The notes: generated by a model not told the origin, from the sequence alone. Positions 16,873 through 26,554 are shown, counted from the stretch's first letter. The stretch is 52,230 nucleotides of DNA from SIG459 sp045631645 (GCA_045631645.1 JAZQVC010000035.1:1-52230), one strand, 5' to 3'. A program made the numbers and translations.

Positions 16873-16890
16873 CCCGGTCAAAAGACCGGG
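16873..16890. other. Perfect hairpin between glycosidase and GT2 genes
   Basis: Stem CCCGGTC/GACCGGG with an AAAA loop, itself inside a wider ACCGCAC/GTGCGGT pairing (about 16825-16871 arms). It follows the glycosidase stop by ~45 bp. The minus-strand downstream side is not T-rich, so it is a weak candidate for a terminator; it may be an attenuator, an RNA-stability element or a small repeat. Confidence 0.4.
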
Positions 16891-16932
16891 CTATAAAAGT
16901 GTAGCATTGAGAAGTTTTTAATAATTCATTAC

Positions 16933-19900
16933 TCAAGCAGCGGGAGGATTAACCATCTTGCCATCAGCGCCGAAAGTGTAGCAGGCAATGGGCAGAATGT
17001 CGTTGTTCTTACTAATGTAGTATTCTCTGTTAACAACGATTTCACCGGAAGATCTTGCGTAGTAATATGCATCTGCAACGCCGTCACCATCGGTGTCAAG
17101 ATGCAGCAGACCACCATAGGTCTTTACATCGTTGACATACCAGAACAGCTTGCCCTTCTCATCAGCACATACGCCATTCTTGACAGTAGGCTGTTCAGGA
17201 TCAGGAGTTACAGGAGGCTGCTCGGGATCGGGAGTTACAGGAGGCTGCTCGGGATCGGGAGTTACGGGAGGATTGACCATCTTGCCATCTGCACCGAAGG
17301 TGTAGTCAGCAATGGGCAGAATATCGTTGTTTTTAGTGATGTAATATTTTCTGTTAACCACGATTTCACCGGAGCTTCTTGCGTAGTAGTATGCATCTGC
17401 AACGCCATCACCGTCGGTGTCAAGGTGCAGCAGACCGCCATAGGTCTTTACATCGTTGACATACCAGAACAGCTTGCCCTTCTCATCAGCGCAAATTCCG
17501 TTCTTTACACTGGGCTGCTCGGGATCGGGAGTTACGGGAGGCTGCTCGGGATCGGGAGTTACAGGAGGCTGCTCGGGATCGGGCTGTTCAGGCTTCACCA
17601 CAGGAGGATTGATCATCTTGCCGTCTACATCGAATGTGTAATCACCCGAAGGCATAAGATCATTGCTCTTGGTAACCCAATAGGTCTTTCCACATACAAT
17701 TTCGCCGGAAGTTCTTGCATAGTAGTAATCACCATCAATCTGCATAAGACCGCCGTAGGTATAGACACCATCAACAACATAATACTTGATTCCGCTGCTA
17801 TGATGATTTACAAAGCCGTTGATCAGGCCAACATAAGCGCCATCATCAGCAAACTGGTACCAGATAACGCCTTCCTTCATGTTGTTGCGGTTGACAGGAA
17901 TCCACTGAGCACCGGTATACATATAACTATCGGTTCCGAAATAATATTCCACGCCGTCAATGGTGACCCACTGGCGAGTGTAATACTTGGGACCATAGCT
18001 ATACTTGGTGCCCTTTGCATCGGTTACCCATGCACCCTTGATTACTATACCGTTCTCATCAGCAGTATACTTGAGTCCGCTGACAGTGAATTCACCGGTC
18101 TGAACTTCCTTGGTGGAAGCAGCCACATAGCACCAGCCATCTCCAATAGCCTGCCATCCAGTGACAAGCTTGTCCGCAATCAGGCAGTAAATCTTATCAC
18201 CAACGGTGACCAGGCCGTTGCCGGTAATAACTTTGCCGCAATCGCAAACCAGCTGGTTATCAACGATCTCATATGTATGACCGGTAGCAGGAAGCTTGGT
18301 ACCCCAATCGATGACAGACTTGCAGGTTTCGCAGTAGGTTCTGTTCTCGAAACCATCAACTTCGCAAGTGGGAGCCTGATTCAAAACAGTGGGATTCTCA
18401 TCATGGTGATAATGCCACTCGTAAACAGTATCATTAATCTTGGTTTTTTCGTCGATTCCGCCGCCGAAGGTAACATCTCCGTCAGTGGTCTCCGCGTAAC
18501 CGAAGAGGACGCTGACTGTAACGTTAACAACAGGGCAGTAGCCGCTCTTGTACTGTGCCTCGGGAGTAATAGCCTCGCCCGTGACATGGTTGATGCCCTC
18601 CCAGGACCAAAGACGTACAGGGATGCTAAGCAGGGTCTGCTCACCGCTCAGCTCGCAGTCATCCTTTCTGGTAAGGGAGATAGAAACCACATTTTCAACG
18701 GAGTGGATATCGGAGCGAGCACCATAAGCAACAATTTCACGATCAGCATCCAACTGGAAATATTCAACTTCCCAACCGGGAGCTACAATCATTTGCTCAA
18801 GTTCCCACTTATTGGCGGTATTCAGCTGAATGTTGGCTTCAACATAATCAACAGTCTCAGCAGCGGAGGTCTTGATGTCCACATAGTAGACGGAATCATA
18901 CTCGGGCATTGCGCCGGAGTCATTATGACCATCCAGATAGACAACGCCCTTTTCTTTGGCACCATTTACAGTAAATGTTTTAGATACCTGATTATAGTTA
19001 CCCAGGTTGTCTGCAATTTCAAAGGTAACGGTATGAGGACCATCAGACAGAGTCAGGTCATTTGCAGTTACAATCTTTTTGCCGGACACAATGGTATCAA
19101 CAGGGTTGCCGTCCAGGAAAATCTGTGCAGAAGCGGTGTTAAGACCGGCATTTCCCACATCGGCAACAACAGCACTGAAAGCTGCACCGGCGGCGTTTAT
19201 ATTTGCACCATCTCCAAGCTCAGCGGAAACATCGCCTGCTGCATATTCGATGTTGGTAATGCTGGGAAGCATGCGGTCATCAACAGCGGAGCTATAGTCC
19301 AGAGTAAAGTCATCGAAGTAGAAGGTAAGATCTGCTGCAACGGTGGGCTTAACATAGAAGCGAATGAAGGAAGGCTCACGGCCGGTGTTGCCATAGGGAT
19401 TATACAGGGCAAAGTAATCACCGAACTGAGTCAGATCACAGGTTGCATAGACCCAGCGGGAGGCAGGAATATCCGCTTCCGTGCAGGAGTTCAGGTTCTT
19501 CACTGCACCGCTTGTAGTGGTGAAGTAGAAGTGTCCGCCGGTACCACCGGTGCCATCCGGCTTGCTGCAACCCTGAAGCTGCATTGCCAGACCGGCAGCA
19601 CCCTCGGGGATGTAAACCCACATGCCGAATGTAGTTGCATTCTTGCCATTGGCCACATCTCGCAGCACGCGATCCTCTACCTCAGTAAAGGTGTGGAAGA
19701 ACATATTGTAGCTCCAGCCTGCGAACTCTGCCTCAGTATAGTCCAGAGTTACGCCCAGGGCATGGTCGCCGTTCTTCACCTGACCATTGCTCTTATCAGC
19801 CAGGAAAACAACAGAGTCGGCGTTATCGGAATAGTTGCCGTTACCCTGGATGGGAGCGGGAGCTCCGGTGGCATTTGCCCAAGCATACATTTCATCCACG

Positions 19901-21939
19901 CCCAGGAAGTTTTCATGCTCGCCGTTCTCAAAGCTGAACATGATTTCAGAGCCCTTGCCATAGGTGACAATCAGTTTACCTGTCTTGGAAGGATCAGGAG
20001 TATAGGTGACAGTAACATCCACGCCAGCCACAGTTTCATCGGTAGTGGCAGTCAGTTCATCTCCAGTCAGGCTTGCAGCAGCATCGTTGCTGAGGGTATA
20101 GGCGTAAGCACCGTCTACACATACGGGCCAATTATCATCGCCGTAAGCGGTTGCAACTTCAAGAGTAATGCTCTTGCTGTAGGGAATGACAGTTTCCTCC
20201 TGAGCGAAGCCAAAGCTTTCAGGATGAACAACATTCAACACAAGCTCGCCCACAACGATTCCGTTATAAACAGCCTGAATTGTTGCAGTGCCGGTGGTGC
20301 TGCCCGCGGTGTATACACCATCTGCAATAGTGCCCATGCCGTCTTCTGCAACCTTATAGGTCACTTCAGCAGGCACATCCATGGAGAATCCCTTGGTATC
20401 CAGACCGGTTACCTCGACTTCCATGTGGGCGCCGGGAGCAATGTAATCATAACCGGTTTCGATCAGAGCCTTTTCAAACACACCGGAAGCTCCGGCAGTA
20501 GAAACCAGAATTACGGAGTTGATGGTGGGACGCTCAGCACCATCGGAAGGCACAGAGCGCATGGTGTTGGAAGTTTCGCCTGCACGCTTGGAAACAAAGG
20601 TGGAGGAACCGCCGCCATCGCAGTTAACAGCGTTGACGCAGCCCAGTGCCAGCATCATTTCGCCCATCTCGTAGTTGGAAAGACCGGTAGAAACAGGGGC
20701 ATTACGGCCGTCTACATGGCAGAAAATCAGGGTGCCATCAGCCTTAATACCAATCATGGAACGGGACGCATCAGAAGATGTGCGCTCCTCGGTCTTAGAC
20801 ACCAAAGCTCCATCTTTCACCAGCCAGCCGAAGTTTGCGGAGATAGCGGTCTGCTCATTGCCGGTGAGAGGAGTGGCCATGGAGCGCAGCTCGCAGTTGC
20901 CTTTCTTGTCAATGGCAAGATAGGTCTGTGCACCCTTATGAACCTCGGGAGTACCGAGGACCACGCCATTCCATACCATATAGCCGTAGGGAGCATTAGA
21001 GTCATAGGCCAGTGCAGTGTTCATACCACCCACGACATTATAGCCCATATTCTCATAGTACTTTACAGTTTTGGTCAGCTCCATTGCTTTCCAAAACTCT
21101 GCCTTATCCAGGACACCGTCCAGGGGCAGGTTGTTGGGATCCAGCTTGTCAATGCCATAGTAACCGGGCATGACCTGAATATCTTCATTCTTGGTGTCAA
21201 CCGCAAAAACATGGACCACTTTACGATCGGTACCATTGGCATTGTTCAGGGTAAGGCCATATTCCTGAGCGCCGGGAGCCAGATCATACACCTTTTCCTC
21301 GATTACCTTGAAGTAATCGTTGGAAACAGTGGTGTCATACAGAGAGGATGCTACATAGGCCACAGCTTCCTCCTGCAGTTCGATGTAATAAACATCTACA
21401 ACTGTGGAACCGTCTTCGGCAATTTCCAACTGCTGGATTTCGTCGAACAGAATGCAGCCCTCATAATCCTTGGGCTCAGCATTTGTGAGTTCGCCGACAT
21501 TGCCGCTCTTTTCCTCGGATTCCTGCAAAACGAATTCATCACTCTCGCGGTCAAGTATGGAATGATTTACCGTATACTTGACAGCTTCGACTTCCTCTTT
21601 GACAGGAGTCCACACTGCATACAGGGTCATATCCCCTGCAACAGCGTTTTCCTCAAAACTCCACTCAAGATTTTCCTCAAGGTTTGCAGTCCAATATGCA
21701 AACTCATAGGATTCATAAGTGGGGTTCGTTTCAGGTTTAGCAACCAAATCTCCAATGGTTACTTCCTGAGCTTCATACTCACCGACACCGCCGTTTACAT
21801 CAAAAGTAACAACAGCGGTCACGGGAGCTGCGTCTTCTTCAACACCTTCAACAGCAAGGGCAGACATGGGCAGCATGCCCACAACCATCACAACTGCCAG
21901 AAGCATCGTCAGAAAACGCACCGACTTTGAATGTTTCAT
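16933..21939 (-). CDS. Giant secreted phosphodiester glycosidase (NAGPA-like) multidomain protein
   Basis: 1668 residues, GAGGAGG before the ATG. Signal peptide 1-29. InlB-type beta-repeat ~42-113 (VTFDVNGGVGEYEAQ ... YAVW), a second small module ~120-190, then a phosphodiester glycosidase domain (PF09992-like) ~240-485 with YNVVGGMNTALAYD, SRSMIGIKADG, AVNCDGGGSSTF and ERPTINSVILVS. Then come Big-like domains (~500-580, ~890-990), a jelly-roll-like possible carbohydrate-binding region (~660-880), a cohesin-like region (~995-1110), a CxxC segment (~1190-1235) and wall-binding-like repeats. The C-terminus has Pro-rich PEQPPVTPD spacers and three ~108-residue repeats. The family cleaves sugar-1-phosphodiesters (for example GlcNAc-1-P). 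Inside a capsule locus it may trim or remodel a phosphodiester-containing polymer outside the cell. Confidence 0.85.
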   Translation of the reverse strand: MKHSKSVRFLTMLLAVVMVVGMLPMSALAVEGVEEDAAPVTAVVTFDVNGGVGEYEAQEVTIGDLVAKPETNPTYESYEFAYWTANLEENLEWSFEENAVAGDMTLYAVWTPVKEEVEAVKYTVNHSILDRESDEFVLQESEEKSGNVGELTNAEPKDYEGCILFDEIQQLEIAEDGSTVVDVYYIELQEEAVAYVASSLYDTTVSNDYFKVIEEKVYDLAPGAQEYGLTLNNANGTDRKVVHVFAVDTKNEDIQVMPGYYGIDKLDPNNLPLDGVLDKAEFWKAMELTKTVKYYENMGYNVVGGMNTALAYDSNAPYGYMVWNGVVLGTPEVHKGAQTYLAIDKKGNCELRSMATPLTGNEQTAISANFGWLVKDGALVSKTEERTSSDASRSMIGIKADGTLIFCHVDGRNAPVSTGLSNYEMGEMMLALGCVNAVNCDGGGSSTFVSKRAGETSNTMRSVPSDGAERPTINSVILVSTAGASGVFEKALIETGYDYIAPGAHMEVEVTGLDTKGFSMDVPAEVTYKVAEDGMGTIADGVYTAGSTTGTATIQAVYNGIVVGELVLNVVHPESFGFAQEETVIPYSKSITLEVATAYGDDNWPVCVDGAYAYTLSNDAAASLTGDELTATTDETVAGVDVTVTYTPDPSKTGKLIVTYGKGSEIMFSFENGEHENFLGVDEMYAWANATGAPAPIQGNGNYSDNADSVVFLADKSNGQVKNGDHALGVTLDYTEAEFAGWSYNMFFHTFTEVEDRVLRDVANGKNATTFGMWVYIPEGAAGLAMQLQGCSKPDGTGGTGGHFYFTTTSGAVKNLNSCTEADIPASRWVYATCDLTQFGDYFALYNPYGNTGREPSFIRFYVKPTVAADLTFYFDDFTLDYSSAVDDRMLPSITNIEYAAGDVSAELGDGANINAAGAAFSAVVADVGNAGLNTASAQIFLDGNPVDTIVSGKKIVTANDLTLSDGPHTVTFEIADNLGNYNQVSKTFTVNGAKEKGVVYLDGHNDSGAMPEYDSVYYVDIKTSAAETVDYVEANIQLNTANKWELEQMIVAPGWEVEYFQLDADREIVAYGARSDIHSVENVVSISLTRKDDCELSGEQTLLSIPVRLWSWEGINHVTGEAITPEAQYKSGYCPVVNVTVSVLFGYAETTDGDVTFGGGIDEKTKINDTVYEWHYHHDENPTVLNQAPTCEVDGFENRTYCETCKSVIDWGTKLPATGHTYEIVDNQLVCDCGKVITGNGLVTVGDKIYCLIADKLVTGWQAIGDGWCYVAASTKEVQTGEFTVSGLKYTADENGIVIKGAWVTDAKGTKYSYGPKYYTRQWVTIDGVEYYFGTDSYMYTGAQWIPVNRNNMKEGVIWYQFADDGAYVGLINGFVNHHSSGIKYYVVDGVYTYGGLMQIDGDYYYARTSGEIVCGKTYWVTKSNDLMPSGDYTFDVDGKMINPPVVKPEQPDPEQPPVTPDPEQPPVTPDPEQPSVKNGICADEKGKLFWYVNDVKTYGGLLHLDTDGDGVADAYYYARSSGEIVVNRKYYITKNNDILPIADYTFGADGKMVNPPVTPDPEQPPVTPDPEQPPVTPDPEQPTVKNGVCADEKGKLFWYVNDVKTYGGLLHLDTDGDGVADAYYYARSSGEIVVNREYYISKNNDILPIACYTFGADGKMVNPPAA
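16943..17610. repeat. Tandem ~324-bp coding repeats with 27-bp minisatellite spacers
   Basis: Copies start at about 16943, 17267 and 17603 (periods 324 and 336 bp); the first two are nearly identical, the third is diverged. Each ends in one to three 27-bp units encoding PEQPPVTPD. They lie in frame at the C-terminus of the glycosidase, so copy number could change by slippage without breaking the frame. Confidence 0.85.
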
Positions 21940-22037
21940 AATTGGGTTTACCTCCTCAATTTGATTGTATTATTAAACATGTCTTCCCACCCATTAAAAG
22001 TTAACGCTATCTGAGCGAGAGACTGTAAAATAAACGA

Positions 22038-23372
22038 TTATTTCTTCTTCAATGCAGAATTAGAATCCAACAGATTTTGGGTCATACTCAGGTAAGCAAA
22101 GCTTAAAGCAAGCATAGTATAAGGAGAACATATCATCTGGCCCGCTTGACTTTTAACAATAATTATAATAAGTGGGATATAGTTTATCAGACCCCGATGT
22201 TCGCAAAACCTTCTGGACCTCGAAATCATCATAAAAATCAAAATGACAATTAATGCCAATCCCGGAAACCCCCACGCAACGATAAGTTCCTGAATTGCAT
22301 TATGGGGTGTATTCCCTGCCACCATATATGTATCTACCAGTTTAGGACCAAAATCATATAGTCCGATTCCATAGAGCATTACTTTGGGCGAACCGACAAT
22401 AAATTCGTGATACTTTTCCATAAGCTCCGTTCTTCCGGTTGTGATATCGCTCTCCTGAAATCTTCCGAAATAATATTCTATAAGGTCCTGGAAAAAAAGA
22501 CTGAGCACTGCATAAGCAAAAATGAGCACAACGAGCAAAATTCCAAATAACCTGATTTTCTTTTTCCATCCGCCCTTTTGACTTAATATAAGCAACAGAA
22601 CCATAAGCGCGAGACAGACAAGGTATGTTCGCGAGGATGTCAGCGTGCCGAAAATCAGTAAAACACAGCTCAGGAAGATATCCTTTTTTTTGCCGCCTCC
22701 CGATGTACGCAGCTGAATCAGAGCCGTAACGGATAACACACATATTATGCCAACAGAATTTGGATTGATGCGTCCCCCGACCATAGTGTCATGTTTGCTT
22801 ATTGACGCATCAATACCGAGTCTTTGAAGACCAGCAAAAGCCGTGGCAAAGTTAAAATCTGCCAAATAAAGCACTCTCAGCAGCAGCATAAAACATACAA
22901 CCACCGTGGCAACTGCAACCGTTCTTGCAATAAAAGCATAATTATATTTGGACACATCAGCACACAGAAAAACCAACAGCACCAACAGGGGTATTATATC
23001 AGTAAGAAAACCTACTATAGAAATGGACTCTCCAAGTCCATGCAGTAGTTCCCACAACACCATAATAACAATTGGAACAAAGGTCAGATTAACCTTAATA
23101 TCCTTATGGTACTTGAAAATATATGCCACCATACATATAACAGTTGTATAGAAAAAATCAATGGATTCATGTAATGGTATGCAGCACATACACATGGCTA
23201 CAATTTCATCCCTGTCTCCCCAAAAAGCAGCTACTACAATTATTAAAAGTAAAAGTGCTCGAGGAATATCAATCAGGAAGGAATATCGAACCATTACAAG
23301 CGCAAACAAAAATGCGAGCAGCACAAAAAAGCGCGTATGCTTGTGTTGGTTCCTGTTTAATCTAATTACCAT
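22038..23372 (-). CDS. Wzy/O-antigen-ligase-like polysaccharide polymerase
   Basis: 444 residues from the ATG at 23372, which overlaps the end of the TupA-like gene and has GGGAGGG upstream. About 10-12 membrane segments, with a large loop containing NPNSVGI, SSRTYLVCLA, ESDITTGRTELMEKYHEFI and NTPHNAIQELIVAWG. The R-x3-E and H-N-A-x2-E patterns are those of the Wzy_C/O-antigen ligase family. It should polymerise lipid-linked repeat units on the outer face of the membrane after flipping by Wzx, with chain length set by CpsCD. O-antigen-ligase-type transfer is a formal alternative; the Gram-positive context favours polymerase. Confidence 0.85.
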   Translation of the reverse strand: MVIRLNRNQHKHTRFFVLLAFLFALVMVRYSFLIDIPRALLLLIIVVAAFWGDRDEIVAMCMCCIPLHESIDFFYTTVICMVAYIFKYHKDIKVNLTFVPIVIMVLWELLHGLGESISIVGFLTDIIPLLVLLVFLCADVSKYNYAFIARTVAVATVVVCFMLLLRVLYLADFNFATAFAGLQRLGIDASISKHDTMVGGRINPNSVGIICVLSVTALIQLRTSGGGKKKDIFLSCVLLIFGTLTSSRTYLVCLALMVLLLILSQKGGWKKKIRLFGILLVVLIFAYAVLSLFFQDLIEYYFGRFQESDITTGRTELMEKYHEFIVGSPKVMLYGIGLYDFGPKLVDTYMVAGNTPHNAIQELIVAWGFPGLALIVILIFMMISRSRRFCEHRGLINYIPLIIIIVKSQAGQMICSPYTMLALSFAYLSMTQNLLDSNSALKKK

Positions 23373-24307
23373 GCTGCCCTCCCATTTTCTCTGGGTGGCA
23401 AAGTAAGCCAATCGCCAAATATTCGGTTCCACTCTGCGGGATGAAATTGTTCCATTCCACTGCAATGGAAGAAGGTTAACTCACCAAAGTAAACTTTACC
23501 GTCCACCTCGTAGAAGTCCACACGCAGTTGTGGGGTGCCTTCACCAAGCTTGGCAGCCAGTTCTTTCATCAGTTCAAAATTCTGAGGTTTTTCAGGGGGG
23601 ATCGGGGCCATTTCGTGGTCAATGGTAAAGGGAAGATGCTGAAAATCCATATCAAAGAAGTCGGCAACTGTGGGTTCATCCGCTCCTCTCCCCTGAGCTA
23701 TGTAAAGAACCTTGGGCTCTCCACCAAAAGTGAAAAACTTATAGTCTCTCAGCTCACCCTGGAGTTTGTCTTCCATATATGTTTCAGCGATTATACGGTG
23801 CTTCACATTCTTATAAGGCCACTCCCGGTTACAGCTATAATAATCTCTCTTCAGAAAATGGCGAAGTTTTCTTTTAGCCGCAGAAATATCAAGGCTTGAC
23901 TTATCCTTGCAGACCACTATTCCACCGCTGTCATGAGTGGTCTTAAGCACGAAGCTATCAGGAAGAGCATCAAAATCAATATCTTCTACACGCTCCCATA
24001 CACCGAGCAAGGGTATCACGTATTGGGATCCGATTTTACTGGCCACATAGTCCTTTGCAGCATATTTATCTACCATTACGGTATATTCAGGTCTATGGTC
24101 ATAAAGCTTAAGCCACTGGAGCTTTTCTGTGTACAGCTCGGGATTTTCCAAATTCAGCGGCTTCCCCATATGAATTTGGTACATTCGCTTAACAAATTCC
24201 GCGGCAGGAACCTTAGCCAGAAATCCTCTTCCTGCGAGAATTAAATAACGGTAGTCGCCGTCAAACAGAACCTTCAATATTTTATTTGTCTTTGTCTTCA
24301 GCGACAT
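23366..24307 (-). CDS. TupA-like ATP-grasp protein
   Basis: 313 residues from the ATG at 24307 (GGGAGAG 7 nt upstream; a TTG five codons earlier is unlikely). Family features: NPELYTEKLQWLKLYDHRPE, MVDKYAAKDYV, VLKTTHDSGGIVVCKDK (ATP-grasp lysine and glycine loop), RIIAETYMED, DYKFFTFGGEPK and LRVDFYEVDGKVYFGELTFF (metal-binding acidic residues). These fit the TupA-like ATP-grasp family (PF14305), named for teichuronopeptide synthesis in alkaliphilic Bacillus, where the polymer joins glucuronate and glutamate. ATP-grasp enzymes form carboxylate-amine bonds, so attachment of an amino acid to a uronic acid is the attractive reading; some family members are annotated as glycosyltransferases. Short overlap with the polymerase gene. 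Confidence 0.82.
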   Translation of the reverse strand: MSLKTKTNKILKVLFDGDYRYLILAGRGFLAKVPAAEFVKRMYQIHMGKPLNLENPELYTEKLQWLKLYDHRPEYTVMVDKYAAKDYVASKIGSQYVIPLLGVWERVEDIDFDALPDSFVLKTTHDSGGIVVCKDKSSLDISAAKRKLRHFLKRDYYSCNREWPYKNVKHRIIAETYMEDKLQGELRDYKFFTFGGEPKVLYIAQGRGADEPTVADFFDMDFQHLPFTIDHEMAPIPPEKPQNFELMKELAAKLGEGTPQLRVDFYEVDGKVYFGELTFFHCSGMEQFHPAEWNRIFGDWLTLPPRENGRAAW

Positions 24308-24345
24308 TTTAATCTCTCCCAAAATTAGTCTTTATTTGCTTCGCA

Positions 24346-25434
24346 TCATCCACAGAGAATCTCCATAAGTTCATCTGCCACGCTTTGTATATCATAGCCA
24401 TGTCTAATAAAATCTCCTGCAGTATCACGCCGTGTTTCCGTGAACTCTGCCAAGGCTGCCTCAGCCCAGCGTTCGGGTGGTTGCGAAAGAGGCAAATATT
24501 TTACAAGACCGGTAATATCGGCTTCGGATGTTATGGTGTCTGCTATCATGCAGGGCAATCCGGTTGCCTGAGCTTCAATAACTGTGTTTGGCATTCCCTC
24601 GTGAAATGACGGGAATACAAACACATCCATGGCCGATAGAAGCTGCGGCACATCGAAACGAACCCCGGTAAAAATCACAGCATCTTCTATACCCAGTTCT
24701 TTAGCCTGCTCGCGAATTTCGGTTTCCAGTTCGCCTTTTCCTACAAGCAAAAGGACTGCGTCATTTCTTGCGTCATGTATCCTGCGGAATACCTGCAGCA
24801 AAAAACGATGGTTTTTTTGCTCGTGGAAGCGCCCGACATGGCCAACGACCAACTTATCGGCAATAGAAAACTCCTCACGAATCTTTCTTCGGCCTTCTAT
24901 ATCATAATGGAAAATGCTCAGATCCAAACCGTTATGAACCAGATGAACATTTTTATGAGCTTGCCGTTTTCCGAAGGTGAATTCAGCAGCCAACATAGAC
25001 GGCGCCAACTTAATGTTTGCCACACAATTCAATACGGGACGAAATGCCGCATTTATGAATTTATTCTTGGCCGAAAGCCCGGTCAGCGCATTACAAGAGC
25101 GCATTGCCAGACGTTTTGCACCACCCATTCGTGCCGCAACCAAATCCAGAGATGCAACAGGTGTCTCCCCCAGTTTTAACACATAAGCATATTGGTTCTC
25201 TCTGACAATCTTCCGAATGCCATTCAATGCCCCCAGAGGGTCCTTTGTGCGCAAGGGAATTTTATAAATTCGACCACCGCGGTCCAAAACCTCATCGGTG
25301 TAGCATCCACCATCTTCAGAAACTATAAAATCAAATTGATAGTTTTCCGTCAGTAATGAGCGGTACACCTTCATAATGAAGGTCTCGGCTCCTCCAGGGG
25401 TCAGTGCGCTAATAATGCACAATATTCGTTTCAT
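24346..25434 (-). CDS. GT4 family glycosyltransferase (EpsF-like)
   Basis: 362 residues. GT-B fold features: N-terminal ISALTPGGAETFIMKVY (acceptor-binding glycine loop), HNGLDLSIF, VVGHVGRFHEQKNH, LLLVGKGELE, VIFTGVRFDVP and the donor motif FPSFHEGMPNTVIEAQATGLP (E-x7-E). Retaining transferases of this type add hexoses or HexNAc to undecaprenyl-linked intermediates. The sequence resembles EpsF-type enzymes of Firmicute exopolysaccharide clusters. It lies 25 bp after the other GT4 gene and 38 bp before the TupA-like gene. Confidence 0.88.
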   Translation of the reverse strand: MKRILCIISALTPGGAETFIMKVYRSLLTENYQFDFIVSEDGGCYTDEVLDRGGRIYKIPLRTKDPLGALNGIRKIVRENQYAYVLKLGETPVASLDLVAARMGGAKRLAMRSCNALTGLSAKNKFINAAFRPVLNCVANIKLAPSMLAAEFTFGKRQAHKNVHLVHNGLDLSIFHYDIEGRRKIREEFSIADKLVVGHVGRFHEQKNHRFLLQVFRRIHDARNDAVLLLVGKGELETEIREQAKELGIEDAVIFTGVRFDVPQLLSAMDVFVFPSFHEGMPNTVIEAQATGLPCMIADTITSEADITGLVKYLPLSQPPERWAEAALAEFTETRRDTAGDFIRHGYDIQSVADELMEILCG

Positions 25435-25459
25435 AATCGCGCAAATCTCTTTCTAATAA

Positions 25460-26500
25460 TTAAACCAGTTTCTCCAAGAGTATTTTCATGACATTTGCTG
25501 GAATAAACTGTTCTGCTTTTTTAAGGCAATTTGTTTTCATTATCGTAATTTGATCGGGATTGCGGATCAAATCAGAAATGATTTTTTTAAGATATTCATT
25601 TTTAAGGTAAGGATAACCTATTCCCGTAATTCCATGGTCGATAATGTCTTCAAAGCTATTCCATCTTGACGCTATTACAGGTAGTCCCGCTGCATAGGCA
25701 TCAATAATCGTCCCAGGAATTCCCTCTTTGGGATAAAATGTCGGAAATAACAACGCAAAATAGGATTTTAGCACCTCTGTTGTCTGATCATATGGAACGG
25801 CACCGCAATAGCGAATTTCTTCACCAAATTCGCTGGAAAGCGTCCGGAACCACTCCGTCTCGTCGGGCTCAACGGCACCATATATGTCCAATTTACAAAC
25901 TGTTCTTCCAAACTGAGCATTTACAGCCCTAATCGCACGTACAGCATCTTCAATGCCCTTTTCCCGCATAACTCGCGAAAATGTACAAAAACTATATGGT
26001 TCTTTAGCGTCAACATAAAGCCGATCCTCTGTAAGCGGGGAAAGATTCTTAAAATTCGGCATCAAAGTTACATTCTTAAAACCCAGTTGCTCCAAGCCTC
26101 GCGTCATTCCGGTAGTTTCGGCAAATATATTGTCAAATCCCTTTAAGCAGAATGTAAAAAACTTATGTTTCTCTAAAAATTGAACCAGCCATCCACCGAT
26201 AACTACATAATGCAGAGAACACTTCCCAAACACATTGTACAAGCGAAGAAGCCACGGAAATATTTTAATGCCACCTTCGTCGCTCATAAAAATCACATGT
26301 TCGCTGTGCTCAACTGCCAAAAAGCAGTTAATTAATAACTTAAACGGATTCTTTTTCCAGCCGTAAGTATCAATTCTTCTGACATTTTCAGAACCTAAAG
26401 CCTTTTCCAGTTCCTGTGTGACGATTTTAGTTTTAATGGTCTGGCCGTCGTAAAAAGTATTTTTCCCGCCAAAATGACCAATAACAGAAGCTTTCTTCAT
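25460..26500 (-). CDS. GT4-like family glycosyltransferase
   Basis: 346 residues from the ATG at 26500, whose AGAGGA is better spaced than that of an ATG two codons upstream. A GT-B C-terminal half is clear: FCTFSRVMREKGIEDAVRAI, LDIYGAVEP, YCGAVPYDQ, LLFPTFYPKEGIPGTIIDA and GLPVIASRW. The N-terminal half (VIGHFGGKNTFYDGQTIKTK) matches exopolysaccharide transferases that act on lipid-linked acceptors. Donor and linkage are unknown. It directly follows the cytidylyltransferase pseudogene. Confidence 0.85.
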   Translation of the reverse strand: MKKASVIGHFGGKNTFYDGQTIKTKIVTQELEKALGSENVRRIDTYGWKKNPFKLLINCFLAVEHSEHVIFMSDEGGIKIFPWLLRLYNVFGKCSLHYVVIGGWLVQFLEKHKFFTFCLKGFDNIFAETTGMTRGLEQLGFKNVTLMPNFKNLSPLTEDRLYVDAKEPYSFCTFSRVMREKGIEDAVRAIRAVNAQFGRTVCKLDIYGAVEPDETEWFRTLSSEFGEEIRYCGAVPYDQTTEVLKSYFALLFPTFYPKEGIPGTIIDAYAAGLPVIASRWNSFEDIIDHGITGIGYPYLKNEYLKKIISDLIRNPDQITIMKTNCLKKAEQFIPANVMKILLEKLV

Positions 26501-26554
26501 CTGCATTCCTCTATCTCTTTCCTAGAAAATCTCTAATATCGATAAATAACATAT

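Noticed and set aside
16873..16890. Terminator of the glycosidase gene
   Set aside because: The stem is perfect but no T tract follows on the transcribed strand, so it is listed only as a hairpin.
17200..17600. Regularly spaced short repeats resembling a CRISPR array
   Set aside because: The 27-bp units are in frame, encode PEQPPVTPD and have no unique spacers or cas genes.
17101..21930. A 1609-codon open frame on the plus strand
   Set aside because: It is exactly antisense to the glycosidase, shows no recognisable motifs and has a Cys/Ile/Asn-rich composition typical of a shadow frame.
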